NCBI GenBank assembly: GCA_947505245.1
Contig: CANNIZ010000009.1
Coordinates: 57,363-121,362, forward strand
Source: Pseudomonadota bacterium
GTDB taxonomy: Bacteria; Myxococcota_A; UBA796; GCA-2862545
DNA length: 64,000 bases
Direction of reading: 5' to 3'
Both the position numbers and the translations under genes were made by a program. Shown here piece by piece: positions 35,413 through 44,361 of this stretch. Each line of letters begins with the position of its first letter. Position 1 is the stretch's first letter. The notes beneath the pieces are model-generated. The model did no database searches and was not told the origin of the DNA. It was given only the letters and a program-made list of their open reading frames with translations.

Positions 35413-37758
35413 GTGCGCAACTTTTCGACATGGATCGGGCTCCGGGAGCTGCCGTCCCTCGACGCCGACCGGCAGTCGGAGCGGAGCGGCGTGTACGTCG
35501 TCGGCGACCTCGCGGACGCGCCGATCCTCAAAGCGGCGCTGAACCAGGGCGACGCGACGGGCCGCCACCTCGCCGACAAGCTCGCGGGCGCGCCGGCGGG
35601 AAACGTCGACGTGGACGTGGTGATCGTCGGCGGCGGGCCCGCAGGGATGGCGGCCGCGGCCGCCCTGCACGAGCGCAAGATCGCCTACGTGGTGCTCGAG
35701 CGCGACGCGCCGTTTCACACGATCGACGCGTTCCCGGCAGGAAAGATCATGTACGCCGATCCGCCGGGCGTGCTGGTTCCCGATGCGTTTCCGCTCGCCG
35801 ACACCCCGAAGGAGGCGCTGGTCGACGACTGGCGAAAGCGCTGTGACGCGCTCGGACTCCGCGTGGAACGCGGCGACCTTTCCGAGATCGAAGGCAGCGA
35901 CGGGGCGTTCACCGTGTACACGTCGACGCGCTCGTGGCGCGCGCGAAAGGTGATCCTCGCGTTCGGGCGCCGCGGCACGCCGCGCCGGCTCGACGTCCCG
36001 GGGGCCGACAAGGCCCGCGATCACCTGGCCGACCCCGGGGAGTGGCGGGGCAAGTCCGTGGTGGTGATCGGCGCCGGCGACTCGGCGGTGGAGGCCGCCT
36101 GCTCGCTCGCGGAGGCCGGCGCCCACGCGACGCTGCTCGTCCGCGGCGCGCGCCTCTCGCGGCCCAAGCCGAAGAACCGCGCCCGCCTCGCGACGTCGGG
36201 GGTCCACGTGCGGCTCTCCGTCACCCTCGCGCGCATCGAGGACGCTGGCGTCGTCGTGGTGGGCGACCCGACCCCCCTGCCCGCCGACGCCGTGTTCGCG
36301 ATGATCGGCACCGAACTTCCCGTCGCGCTGCTGCGCCGGTGCGGCGTGCGGCTGCGGTCCGACGCGTGGCGGGAGCTCGCGCGCGCCCCCGGCCTCATGC
36401 TGTTCGCGGTGGCGACGTACCTGTTCTACGTCCTCAAGCAGCACCGCGAGCTGTGGCCGTTCGGGGCCGGGCCGATCGGCTGGCTCACCGACGCGGTGAA
36501 GGTCCCCCTCCCGTGGTACCCGACCGCCGACGGCGCCGTGCGCGTGCTCGACGCGGGCTTCTGGGGCACCCTGCTGTACTCGCTCGCGATCCTCGGCTTC
36601 GGGCTCGACGCGATGCGCCGCCACCGCGGGCCCGAGCAGCGACGCCGGTACCTCTCGCTGATCGCGTTCCAGTGGGTGTTCCTGTTCGGAATCCCCGAGG
36701 TCATCGCTCCGATCCTCACGCGAACGCCCGGAAAGCTGTACTCGCTCTCCGTGCCGTGGCCGCTGTCCGTGTGGTCGCTCGCCCACGAGCCCGCCGCGTG
36801 GGCGTGGCTCGTCGCCGGCGCGCTCGTTTCGTTTGTGGCAATGCCACTCTACGTGGCCCGCAACAACGAGAAATTCTGCTCGTACCTTTGCGGCTGCGGC
36901 GGCCTCGCCGAGACGGTCGGCGACCGGTTCCGCTGGCGCGCGCCGCGCGGCTCGCTCGCGAAGAAGGCCGAGTGGGGCGGTCCGATCGTGCTCGCGTGCG
37001 CCATCCCTGTCACGCTGCTGATCCTCAACGACCTGTGGGGTCTGGTCGGGTTTCACACGTGGCTCGATCAGACCGTGTCGATCAGCGAGAACGCCGCGTC
37101 GATCGGCCCCGCGGGTGCTGAGGGCGACGTCGAAGGCGCGATGCGAATCACCGAGGCGACCGTCGACGGCGACGTGTTGACGCTCGCGGTCGAGAAGTTC
37201 GACTGGGATCACACGTGGCACGCAAACGGCTGGATCCGCGAGATCCACGCGGGCGACGCCGTCCTGTACCCGACGCCCGCCGGCGAGGGCCGGTACACGC
37301 TGCCGATCGCGGACGTGACGGGCCCGTTCCAGGTGATGGCCGCGTCGTCGTCGCTGTCGCGCGTGACGGACTTCGCGCGGTCCTGGTACGGGTTGATGGT
37401 CGACTTCGGGCTCGCGTCCGTCGTGGGGGTCGCGTTCTACCCGTGGCTCGGGAACCGCGTCTGGTGCAGGTTCTTCTGCCCGCTGCGCGCGTACATGGAG
37501 CTGCTGTCGCGGGCGTTCGGGCGCCTCGCCATCGCGGCGAACGACAAGTGCATCTCGTGCGGCGAGTGCACGAAGGTGTGCCAGATGGGCATCGACGTGC
37601 AGGGCTTTGCCGAGCAGGGCGCGCACCTCGACAACCACAACAGCGCCTGCATCCAGTGCGGCCTGTGCGTGGAAGCCTGCCCGATGACGGTGCTGTCGCT
37701 CGTGGACAAGCAGAAGTCGGGCATCGGACCCGGGCCGCGCGACGTCGGAAACTGGTGA
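35413..37758 (+). CDS. FAD/NAD(P) oxidoreductase fused to membrane polyferredoxin (NapH/CcoG-like)
   Basis: A 781-residue fusion. Residues about 60-330 are a pyridine-nucleotide oxidoreductase with FAD motif VIVGGGPAGMAAAA and NAD(P) motif VVVIGAGDSAVEAA. Residues about 340-680 carry about six hydrophobic segments, with CSYLCGCGG and CRFFCPLRAYME, the cysteine pattern of NapH/CcoG-type proteins. The end is a 2[4Fe-4S] ferredoxin with CISCGECTKVCQMG and CIQCGLCVEACPM. Starting at GTG, it lies 37 bases after feoB with no terminator between, so it is very probably Fur-regulated. A route from NAD(P)H to a membrane acceptor is implied; Fe3+ reduction for FeoB is a hypothesis. Confidence 0.85.
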   Translation: MRNFSTWIGLRELPSLDADRQSERSGVYVVGDLADAPILKAALNQGDATGRHLADKLAGAPAGNVDVDVVIVGGGPAGMAAAAALHERKIAYVVLERDAPFHTIDAFPAGKIMYADPPGVLVPDAFPLADTPKEALVDDWRKRCDALGLRVERGDLSEIEGSDGAFTVYTSTRSWRARKVILAFGRRGTPRRLDVPGADKARDHLADPGEWRGKSVVVIGAGDSAVEAACSLAEAGAHATLLVRGARLSRPKPKNRARLATSGVHVRLSVTLARIEDAGVVVVGDPTPLPADAVFAMIGTELPVALLRRCGVRLRSDAWRELARAPGLMLFAVATYLFYVLKQHRELWPFGAGPIGWLTDAVKVPLPWYPTADGAVRVLDAGFWGTLLYSLAILGFGLDAMRRHRGPEQRRRYLSLIAFQWVFLFGIPEVIAPILTRTPGKLYSLSVPWPLSVWSLAHEPAAWAWLVAGALVSFVAMPLYVARNNEKFCSYLCGCGGLAETVGDRFRWRAPRGSLAKKAEWGGPIVLACAIPVTLLILNDLWGLVGFHTWLDQTVSISENAASIGPAGAEGDVEGAMRITEATVDGDVLTLAVEKFDWDHTWHANGWIREIHAGDAVLYPTPAGEGRYTLPIADVTGPFQVMAASSSLSRVTDFARSWYGLMVDFGLASVVGVAFYPWLGNRVWCRFFCPLRAYMELLSRAFGRLAIAANDKCISCGECTKVCQMGIDVQGFAEQGAHLDNHNSACIQCGLCVEACPMTVLSLVDKQKSGIGPGPRDVGNW

Positions 37759-37774
37759 CTGCGTCCGCGCGCAG

Positions 37775-38761
37775 CTAGCTCGGGGGCGCCCACGTCGACG
37801 CGTCAACCGTCGCGACCCGCACCTGTTCCCACCAGCGGTCCATCCGGAATTCTCCGGAGAGCAGCGCCGACTGAATCGCGACGAGGCAGCGGTGGCCGTA
37901 CAGCGCGAACGTCGGCTGTTGGCGACCGCCGATCACGGCGGCCACGACGTCCTCCCGCCGGTGCGACGCGAGCAGCGCGGGGATGCCCGCCCGGGCTTCA
38001 GGCAGGAACCGCGGCCCGAGCAACACGATGTCCGGCGTGTCGCAGGCTACGAGACCCGTCAACAGCGCGCCGAGGATTCCGAGGCCGGGCCGAACGTCGA
38101 CGACAGCGCGGACGCCGTCGGGCATCGCGAGCGGCGCCGGTGCCACGACCACCAGCGGCAGCGCGAGGGCGCCCGCGAGGTCGAGCAGCGGCTGTTCGAC
38201 GGCGTCGAAGGCCTGCTGGCCGGGGACAGGGACCACCAGCGTGACCCGGCGCGGCGGCGCCGCTTTCAGCCAGCGCGCCTCGATCCACGTCGCGACCGCG
38301 TCGGGATCACCGAGCGGCAGCACGGGGAGGTCGCTCGCGACGGGCGCGTCGGCCGCCCACGCGACCTGGTTCTCGGGCGGGTACCAGTCCGCGTCCGTCC
38401 GTGCGCCCGCGCGCAGCACGCGGATCGACGGCAGCCCCGATCGTCGAAACCCCTCGCCCAACACGATGTCGACGCTCGGCAGATGGCGGTCGACGAGCGC
38501 TACGAGGCTCGGCCGTCCCTCCGTCGTCGCGAACAGTCCGAGCGCCTCGCTGCCGACGACGAGCGCCGCCTCGGCACCTGCCGCGCGAAACCGCCACGAG
38601 TCCTTGCCCGGTGTGTCGAGGATCAGCCGGTGCGCGTCGGACTTGAGCACGCCGACGCGGTACCCCCGCGCGACGAGCGCGCGCACGACGCCCTCGATCA
38701 GCGTGGTCTTTCCAGTGCCCGAGGGCGCCGCAAAGCAAACGATCGGTGGAAGACGCGACAC
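37775..38761 (-). CDS. mobB: MobB-like GTPase fused to a degenerate MobA-like domain
   Basis: A 328-residue protein. Residues 1-160 match MobB, the molybdopterin-guanine dinucleotide P-loop accessory protein, with APSGTGKTTLIEGVV and VLGEGFRRSGLPSI. Residues about 170-328 keep the end of a MobA fold (PDIVLLGPRFLPEARAGIPALL and QQPTFALYGHRCLVAIQSALL) but lack the N-terminal nucleotide-binding GGxSxRMGxDK. The MobA part has probably lost guanylyltransferase activity and may have a structural role. It is in the same orientation as the TauE/SafE gene upstream. The GTG start gives a clean MobB N-terminus. Confidence 0.82.
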   Translation of the reverse strand: MSRLPPIVCFAAPSGTGKTTLIEGVVRALVARGYRVGVLKSDAHRLILDTPGKDSWRFRAAGAEAALVVGSEALGLFATTEGRPSLVALVDRHLPSVDIVLGEGFRRSGLPSIRVLRAGARTDADWYPPENQVAWAADAPVASDLPVLPLGDPDAVATWIEARWLKAAPPRRVTLVVPVPGQQAFDAVEQPLLDLAGALALPLVVVAPAPLAMPDGVRAVVDVRPGLGILGALLTGLVACDTPDIVLLGPRFLPEARAGIPALLASHRREDVVAAVIGGRQQPTFALYGHRCLVAIQSALLSGEFRMDRWWEQVRVATVDASTWAPPS

Positions 38762-38798
38762 GACGACTCCATGGCCCGAGCGGGCACGCAGGGTGACC

Positions 38799-39542
38799 TT
38801 ACGAGAACGCGAGCTTGGCCGAAGCGATCAGCAGCACCACCCCGAGCAGGATCGCGAGGGGGCGCTCGGGGATGCGGTTGGCACCGAGCCAGGAGCCCAC
38901 GAAGCCGCCGACGCCCGCGGCGAGCGCGAGCACGGCCGTTTCCGGCGTGAGAGCCGGCTGGATCGTCGCGTTGCCCGCGAGGCCGGCGACCGAGTTCACG
39001 AGGATGAACAAGGCCGAGATGCCAGCGCTCTGGCGCACGCCTGCCCAGCCGAGCCACACGAGCAGCGGCGTGAGGAAGATGCCTCCACCGGTGCCGGTCA
39101 AGCCCGCCAGCAGGCCGATGCACGCCCCCATCGGCACCGCCGCAAGCCAGGGCGCGTAGGGCTCCGCAGAGGCGTCTGTCCCGGCGACCTTCGCGCGCGG
39201 GATGAACAGCCGCACGGCCGCGAACGCGAGGACGACAGCGACGAGCGGCCGGTACCACGACGACGCCGGGTGGTACGCGCCCCCCAAGAACGCCATCGGG
39301 ATCGACCCCACCGCGAACGGAAGCACCGCGCGCGGGAAGAACACCCCTGCGCGCCTGAAGTTCACCACCGCGATCAGCCCGACGACGATGTTCAGCAGCA
39401 GCGCGGTCGGCTTCATCCGCTCGGGTGCTACGCCCACGAGCGCCATCGTCGCGAGGTAGCCCGACGCGCCAGCGTGCCCGACCGAGCTGTAGATGGCGGC
39501 GACGACGACGAATCCAAGCGCGAGCAACAGGGTCTCGGACAT
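38799..39542 (-). CDS. TauE/SafE family membrane permease
   Basis: A 247-residue permease with about eight membrane segments. It has the family features VGHAGASGYLATMALVG at the start and GLLAGLTGTGGGIFLTPLLVW in the middle, the duplicated glycine motif of TauE/SafE (sulfite, sulfoacetate or other anion exporters). It is divergent from the arsenic operon and could belong to it, since such permeases are sometimes linked to arsenic or to trace-element stress; this is inference. The substrate is unknown. Confidence 0.88.
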   Translation of the reverse strand: MSETLLLALGFVVVAAIYSSVGHAGASGYLATMALVGVAPERMKPTALLLNIVVGLIAVVNFRRAGVFFPRAVLPFAVGSIPMAFLGGAYHPASSWYRPLVAVVLAFAAVRLFIPRAKVAGTDASAEPYAPWLAAVPMGACIGLLAGLTGTGGGIFLTPLLVWLGWAGVRQSAGISALFILVNSVAGLAGNATIQPALTPETAVLALAAGVGGFVGSWLGANRIPERPLAILLGVVLLIASAKLAFS

Positions 39543-39601
39543 GGCCCCACGTCACCCACCCTCACGCCCGGTGCCAGCACATCCTGTTGCGGTCTACAGA
39601 C

Positions 39602-39621
39602 ATATTCGTACATCCGGATAT
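39602..39621. promoter_or_regulatory. Candidate ArsR operator
   Basis: ATATTCG (39602-39608) and CGGATAT (39615-39621) form a near-perfect inverted repeat around six bases, just upstream of the arsR start and within the divergent region shared with the TauE/SafE permease. A dimeric ArsR repressor would bind such a site and block both directions. Confidence 0.5.
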
Positions 39622-39630
39622 CCGTACTCC

Positions 39631-39960
39631 ATGACTACCGCGACGCGCCCGACCGAAGACCTCGCCAGCATCTACAAGGCCGCCAGCGAGCCGATCCGCC
39701 TCCGGATCCTGTCGATGCTCACCCACGGGGAGCTTTGCGTCTGCCACCTGCACAGCGCGCTGGATGCCCCCCAACCGACCGTCTCGCGGCACCTCGCGAT
39801 CCTGCGGCACGCAGGGCTGGTGCGCGCCCGCCGTGAGGGCTCGTGGGTCCACTACGCGCTCACCGACACGGCCGAGCAGTGGCTCGCGCCCGCGCTGGTC
39901 GAGTGGCGCGCCGACAAGGCCCTTCGGAAGGCGTTCTGCAACGCCAGGAGCTGCTCATGA
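39631..39960 (+). CDS. arsR: ArsR family arsenite-responsive repressor
   Basis: A 109-residue winged-helix repressor. The metalloid site is [11 protein letters not shown], the C-x-C of the arsenite-binding helix. The recognition helix is [19 protein letters not shown] third cysteine (FCNARSC) occurs at the C-terminus. It releases DNA when As(III) binds. It overlaps acr3 by four bases (ATGA), so it is the first gene of the operon and presumably autoregulated through the inverted repeat upstream. Confidence 0.95.
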   Translation: MTTATRPTEDLASIYKAASEPIRLRILSMLTHGELCVCHLHSALDAPQPTVSRHLAILRHAGLVRARREGSWVHYALTDTAEQWLAPALVEWRADKALRKAFCNARSCS

Positions 39961-41023
39961 CCGATCGTACCGCTGGAAGGCTGTCGTTCCTCGATCGCTT
40001 CCTGACGCTGTGGATCTTCACAGCGATGGCTCTCGGCCTCGGCCTCGGCCACTTCGTCCCGAAGGTCGCAGCCGCGCTCGACGCGATGAGCTCGGGAACG
40101 ACGTCGCTTCCGATCGCCGTCGGCCTCATCGTCATGATGTACCCGCCGCTCGCGAAGGTGCGCTACGAGCAGCTCGGTCACGTGTTCCGCAACGGCCGCG
40201 TGCTCGCGCTGTCGCTGGTCCAGAACTGGGTCGTCGGACCCCTGCTCATGTTCGGGCTCGCCGTGCTGTTGTTGCCCGACCGCCCCGAATTCATGACCGG
40301 CCTCATCCTGATCGGCCTCGCGCGCTGCATCGCGATGGTGATCGTGTGGAACGACCTCGCCCGCGGCGACCCCGACTACTGCGCAGGGCTGGTCGCGCTG
40401 AACTCGGTGTTCCAGATCCTGTTCTTCCCGCTGTACGCCTGGGTGTTCGTCACGGTCGTACCGCGCTGGCTCGGGCTCGAAGGCGCCGAGGTCAACGTCA
40501 CCATCTGGGGCATCGGCCAGAGCGTCGCCATCTACCTCGGCATCCCGTTTGTCGCCGGGCTGCTCACGCGCCTGACGCTCCGCCGCGCGAAGGGCGACGC
40601 CTGGTACACGCAGACGTTCGTGCCGACGATCAGCCCCCTCACGCTCGTGGCGCTGCTGTTCACGATCGTCGTCATGTTCGCGCTCCAAGGCGACCGCATC
40701 CTGACCCAGCCGTTCGACGTCGTGCGCATCGCGATCCCGCTCGTGCTCTACTTCTTCGTGATGTTCGGGGTGTCCTTCCTCATGAGCCGCACCGTCGGCG
40801 CGGACTACGGGAAGACCGTCGCGCTCTCGTTCACGGCGGCCTCGAACAACTTCGAGCTCGCGATCGCCGTCGCGGTCGCCACGTTCGGTATCAAACACGG
40901 GGCCGCGCTCGCCGCCGTGGTGGGGCCGCTCGTCGAGGTGCCCGCCCTCATCGGCCTCGTCCAGGTCGCGCTGTTCCTGCGGGGCCGGCTGTTCGCCGAG
41001 CCGACTTCCCCTGTCCGTGCGGA

Positions 41024-41027
<4 letters not shown>
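39957..41027 (+). CDS. acr3: Arsenite efflux permease, ACR3 type
   Basis: A 356-residue, ten-segment permease of the BART superfamily exporting As(OH)3 with proton antiport. The essential cysteine sits in [16 protein letters not shown], and the conserved membrane segment [20 protein letters not shown] follows late in the protein. It overlaps arsR at its start and arsC at its end (GTGA), so it is translationally coupled to both. Confidence 0.95.
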
Positions 41028-41452
<425 letters not shown>

Positions 41453-41528
41453 CCAATGGTCGGGTCGAAGACCGGTCGTAGAAGAGAGCCGTAAGCCGGC
41501 GCGCAGCCGCACCGCCAAGGCTCAATCC

Positions 41529-42881
41529 ATGGACTACATCCTGCACTTGTTGGGGGGAGGCGCCGGGAATCTTGCATCGTACCTGGCGGCCCACGTGCTG
41601 TTGTGCCTGCTGCCCGCATTCTTCATCGCGGGCGCGATGGCTGCGCTGATCCCAAAAGCGAGCATCACGCGGTGGCTGGGGCGCAGCACCCCGCGGTACG
41701 TGTCGTACCCGGCGGCCGCCGCGGCGGGTTCCCTGCTGGCAGTCTGCTCCTGCACCATCGTGCCGTTGTTCGCGGGCATCTACCGAAAAGGCGCGGGCGT
41801 GGGCCCCGCGACGACGTTCCTGTTCTTCGCGCCGGCCGGCAACATCATGGCCCTTGCCTACACGGGCAGCATCCTCGGCGGCGAGTTCGCGGCGGCCCGG
41901 TTCGTGTTGTCCCTGACCTTCGGCGTCGGCATCGGTCTGCTGATGGCGCTGCTGTTCTGGCGCGACGACGCGAGCCATGACGCCCAGACCGACGCGCTGT
42001 TCGCCGGCAAGGCGGCCATCGGTCCCGCAGCGGTCGGCGTGCTGCTGTCGCTGGTCGCACTCCTCATCGCCGGCACCCTGAAGCTGTGGCCGCTCACCGC
42101 CGCCATCACCACCGTGAACCTGCCCTTGCCCTGGGCCGAAGCCTGGCAGGCCACGCTTTCGGGCTGGGTGCCGTTCGACGCCGCCAAGGGCGAGGAGGGC
42201 GTGAGCGTGCAGGGCTCACTGCTGATCGCGCTGTTGGCGCTGATCGGAGCGACCGCCTGGAAGGGGCTCGAGAACATCACCGAAGGCGCCAACCGCTGGA
42301 CGTGGGCCGCGCTGGGCCTCGCCGCCACCACGCTGCTGGTCGCGTCGCTGCGACTCACCCCGCACGCGGGCGGCCTCGACGTCGCGTTGACCGGCCGCGC
42401 CTTCGCGGTCGCTGGGACGCTCGCGGCCGTGGTCGGCTTCGGGCGGAGGTTGAACCCCGAAGACTGGGCTGCCTGGCTTTGGGAGTCCTGGCGGTTCGTG
42501 AAGCAGATCTTCCCGCTCCTGGTCGTGGGGGTGTTCGCGGTCGGCGTGATCCGCCAGCTGATCCAGCCCGAATGGATCCAGACCCTCGCCGGGCGCAACG
42601 ACCTCCAAGGCAACGCCACGGCCGTGCTGTTCGGCGTGTTCATGTACTTCCCGACGCTCGTGGAGGTGCCGGTGGCGAGGATGTTCCTCGACCTCGGCAT
42701 GCACCGCGGACCGCTGCTCGCGTATTTGATGGCCGATCCGGAGCTGAGCCTGCAGAGCATCCTCATGATCTCGGCGGTGGTCGGCCGGCACAAGACCGCT
42801 GCCTACGTGGGTCTCGTCGCGCTGTTCAGCATGACCTCGGGCCTGCTGTACGGCGCGTGGACCGACGGGTTGAACCTGTGA
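41529..42881 (+). CDS. arsP: ArsP-type permease (PF03773)
   Basis: A 450-residue permease with about ten membrane segments. The family signature is AVCSCTIVPLFAGIYRKG followed by GPATTFLFFAPAGNI; the C-S-C is the thiol pair used by ArsP to bind trivalent organoarsenicals. A second module near the end reads VLFGVFMYFPTLVEVPVA. In the arsenic operon it probably exports methylarsenite or roxarsone-like compounds, but related permeases handle copper or zinc, so the substrate is inferred. It starts 76 bases after arsC. Confidence 0.82.
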   Translation: MDYILHLLGGGAGNLASYLAAHVLLCLLPAFFIAGAMAALIPKASITRWLGRSTPRYVSYPAAAAAGSLLAVCSCTIVPLFAGIYRKGAGVGPATTFLFFAPAGNIMALAYTGSILGGEFAAARFVLSLTFGVGIGLLMALLFWRDDASHDAQTDALFAGKAAIGPAAVGVLLSLVALLIAGTLKLWPLTAAITTVNLPLPWAEAWQATLSGWVPFDAAKGEEGVSVQGSLLIALLALIGATAWKGLENITEGANRWTWAALGLAATTLLVASLRLTPHAGGLDVALTGRAFAVAGTLAAVVGFGRRLNPEDWAAWLWESWRFVKQIFPLLVVGVFAVGVIRQLIQPEWIQTLAGRNDLQGNATAVLFGVFMYFPTLVEVPVARMFLDLGMHRGPLLAYLMADPELSLQSILMISAVVGRHKTAAYVGLVALFSMTSGLLYGAWTDGLNL

Positions 42882-42900
42882 CTTCAAAGGAGACACTCCC

Positions 42901-43170
42901 ATGCTGACCGTAAAGATCCTTGGTCCTGGCTGCTCCAATTGCAGGAAGCTCGAGGCGGTGTCGCGCGAAGCCGCCGCCACCGCTGGCGTCGCGGCGGAGT
43001 TCGTCAAGGTGACCGACATGAACGCGATCATGGCGTTTGACCTGCTGTCCACACCCGGGCTCGTGATCGACGGCAAGCTCGTCAGCAGCGGCCGAATCCC
43101 CACCAAGGCCGAGGTCGGGCAGTGGCTGTCGGCCGCGGTCAGCCCGGCCGGTGCGCAACCACCTCGATGA
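42901..43170 (+). CDS. Thioredoxin-like small disulfide protein
   Basis: An 89-residue glutaredoxin-sized thioredoxin fold (MTH895/Thioredoxin_3 type) with active site CSNC in GPGCSNCRKLE and the cis-proline loop STPGLVIDG. Genes of this type are commonly paired with ArsP-type permeases, and this one follows arsP by 19 bases after a good AAAGGAG. It may reduce ArsC or the permease cysteines. Its 3' end overlaps the convergent methyltransferase gene by 32 bases. Confidence 0.88.
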   Translation: MLTVKILGPGCSNCRKLEAVSREAAATAGVAAEFVKVTDMNAIMAFDLLSTPGLVIDGKLVSSGRIPTKAEVGQWLSAAVSPAGAQPPR

Positions 43171-43735
43171 CGTGGTCAGGGCCTGGCGCCAGGCGGCGTT
43201 CGAAGTCGGCGAACAACACCTCGTCATAGTCGGCCACGGATTCGACGACGAACCCCGCGCGTTCGACATGCCCGACGATCGACGCGTTCGTCTGCAGGTA
43301 GCGCTCGGCGCGGACGGTCGACCCGTCAGGGCGGACGCCGATCGTCGCATGCGACGCAGCGTCGTAGCGAACCGTGTGTGAATCGACGCCCATTCCGGCG
43401 ACCGAACGCACGACACAAAACAAGCGTCGCTCATCGCGAAGCACACGACGCAATTCGCGAAGGGCACGGTCGAGATCCACCGGCGTCAGGTAATGGAGCG
43501 CAAGGCGCGAATAGACGAAGTCGAACGCCTCATCGGGGTGGGGCAGGGTCCGGCGGACGTCTTCGATTCGCACGTCGATCTGCCCGCTGAGACCTTCCCC
43601 CGCGACGAAGGATCGCGCGACCGCGCCGCCGTGGGGATCGACCGTGGTAGCGATCACCCGGCGGCGGGGATCGGCCCTCGCCATGCGCGCTTCACCGACG
43701 CCCGCGGTGGAGATGCCAACGCTGTAGATGTTCAA
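43139..43735 (-). CDS. SAM-dependent methyltransferase
   Basis: A class I methyltransferase of about 198 residues. The SAM site is an atypical glycine motif, NIYSVGISTAGVGEARMA, followed by IATTVD (acidic end of beta2). A later LHYLTPVDLDRALRELRRVL and FDFVYSRLALHYL give the rest of the fold. I chose TTG at 43735 because homologous proteins begin close to NIYSVGIS; an earlier TTG at 43837 would leave two bases to the divergent gene, which is implausible. Substrate unknown; location next to the arsenic genes is noted but it lacks the ArsM cysteines. Confidence 0.72.
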   Translation of the reverse strand: MNIYSVGISTAGVGEARMARADPRRRVIATTVDPHGGAVARSFVAGEGLSGQIDVRIEDVRRTLPHPDEAFDFVYSRLALHYLTPVDLDRALRELRRVLRDERRLFCVVRSVAGMGVDSHTVRYDAASHATIGVRPDGSTVRAERYLQTNASIVGHVERAGFVVESVADYDEVLFADFERRLAPGPDHVIEVVAHRPG

Positions 43736-43839
43736 GTCGCCCGGGCAAAGCAGGGCGAGGCCGCGGTCCTCGCTGATCGACGGAGCCTCCGAACCGCGTT
43801 CGCGTCGCCCCGCGAGGCGTTCCCTGGTAGCGTCCAACG

Positions 43840-44352
43840 GTGCTCCTTCGTCGCGCCAGCCAGCTCATTGTATTCCTCGCGCTCGCGTCGTGCGCGAAGC
43901 CCGCGGAGGTGGCCTCGGCATCCACGCCCACCGGGCCGTTCACCTCGTCCCGGTCGCACTACGTCGCGCTGCGCCTCGTCCCAGGCCAGGATCTGAAACA
44001 GGCCCTTCTCGACGTGGTGAAGGCCGAGGGGCTCGAGGCCGCTGCGGTGGTGAGCTGCGTCGGGAGCCTGTCGTCGGTGACCCTGCGCTTTGCGGATCAA
44101 AAGGAACCGACGGCGCTCGTCGGGCCGTTCGAGATCGTGAGCCTCGGAGGGACGCTCGGCCCGGACGGCGCGCACCTGCACCTCAGCGTATCGGACGCGC
44201 ACGGGCAGACGTTCGGCGGGCATCTGGTGGACGGTTCGAGCGTGTACACGACCGCGGAGATCGTGCTCATCGAGCTCGACGACCTTCGCTTTCGGCGCCT
44301 CGAAGATCCCGTCACGACCTGGAAGGAGCTCGCGATCGAGCCCCGGCCGTGA
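43840..44352 (+). CDS. Secreted PPC-domain (DUF296) lipoprotein
   Basis: A 170-residue protein with a lipoprotein signal (MLLRRASQLIVFLALASC) followed by a complete PPC domain: YVALRLVPGQDLKQALLD, VVSCVGSLSSVTLRFADQ, and GPFEIVSLGGTLGPDGAHLHLSVSD with GGHLVDGSSVYTTAEIVL. PPC/DUF296 proteins are usually cytosolic trimers, in plants fused to AT-hooks for DNA binding. An exported, membrane-anchored version is unusual. GTG start; no clear Shine-Dalgarno. Convergent with the OmpA-type gene. Confidence 0.85.
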   Translation: MLLRRASQLIVFLALASCAKPAEVASASTPTGPFTSSRSHYVALRLVPGQDLKQALLDVVKAEGLEAAAVVSCVGSLSSVTLRFADQKEPTALVGPFEIVSLGGTLGPDGAHLHLSVSDAHGQTFGGHLVDGSSVYTTAEIVLIELDDLRFRRLEDPVTTWKELAIEPRP

Positions 44353-44361
44353 CGCCGCGCG

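Noticed and set aside
32964..35678. A 904-codon open frame on the minus strand.
   Set aside because: It mirrors feoA and feoB; its sequence is Arg/His-rich with no domains.
35368..37806. An 812-codon open frame on the minus strand.
   Set aside because: It is the shadow of the oxidoreductase-polyferredoxin fusion, whose iron-sulfur and Rossmann motifs are on the + strand.
43736..43837. The longer start (TTG 43837) for the methyltransferase.
   Set aside because: It would leave two bases to the divergent PPC-domain gene and adds an Arg-rich stretch not typical of the family N-terminus.
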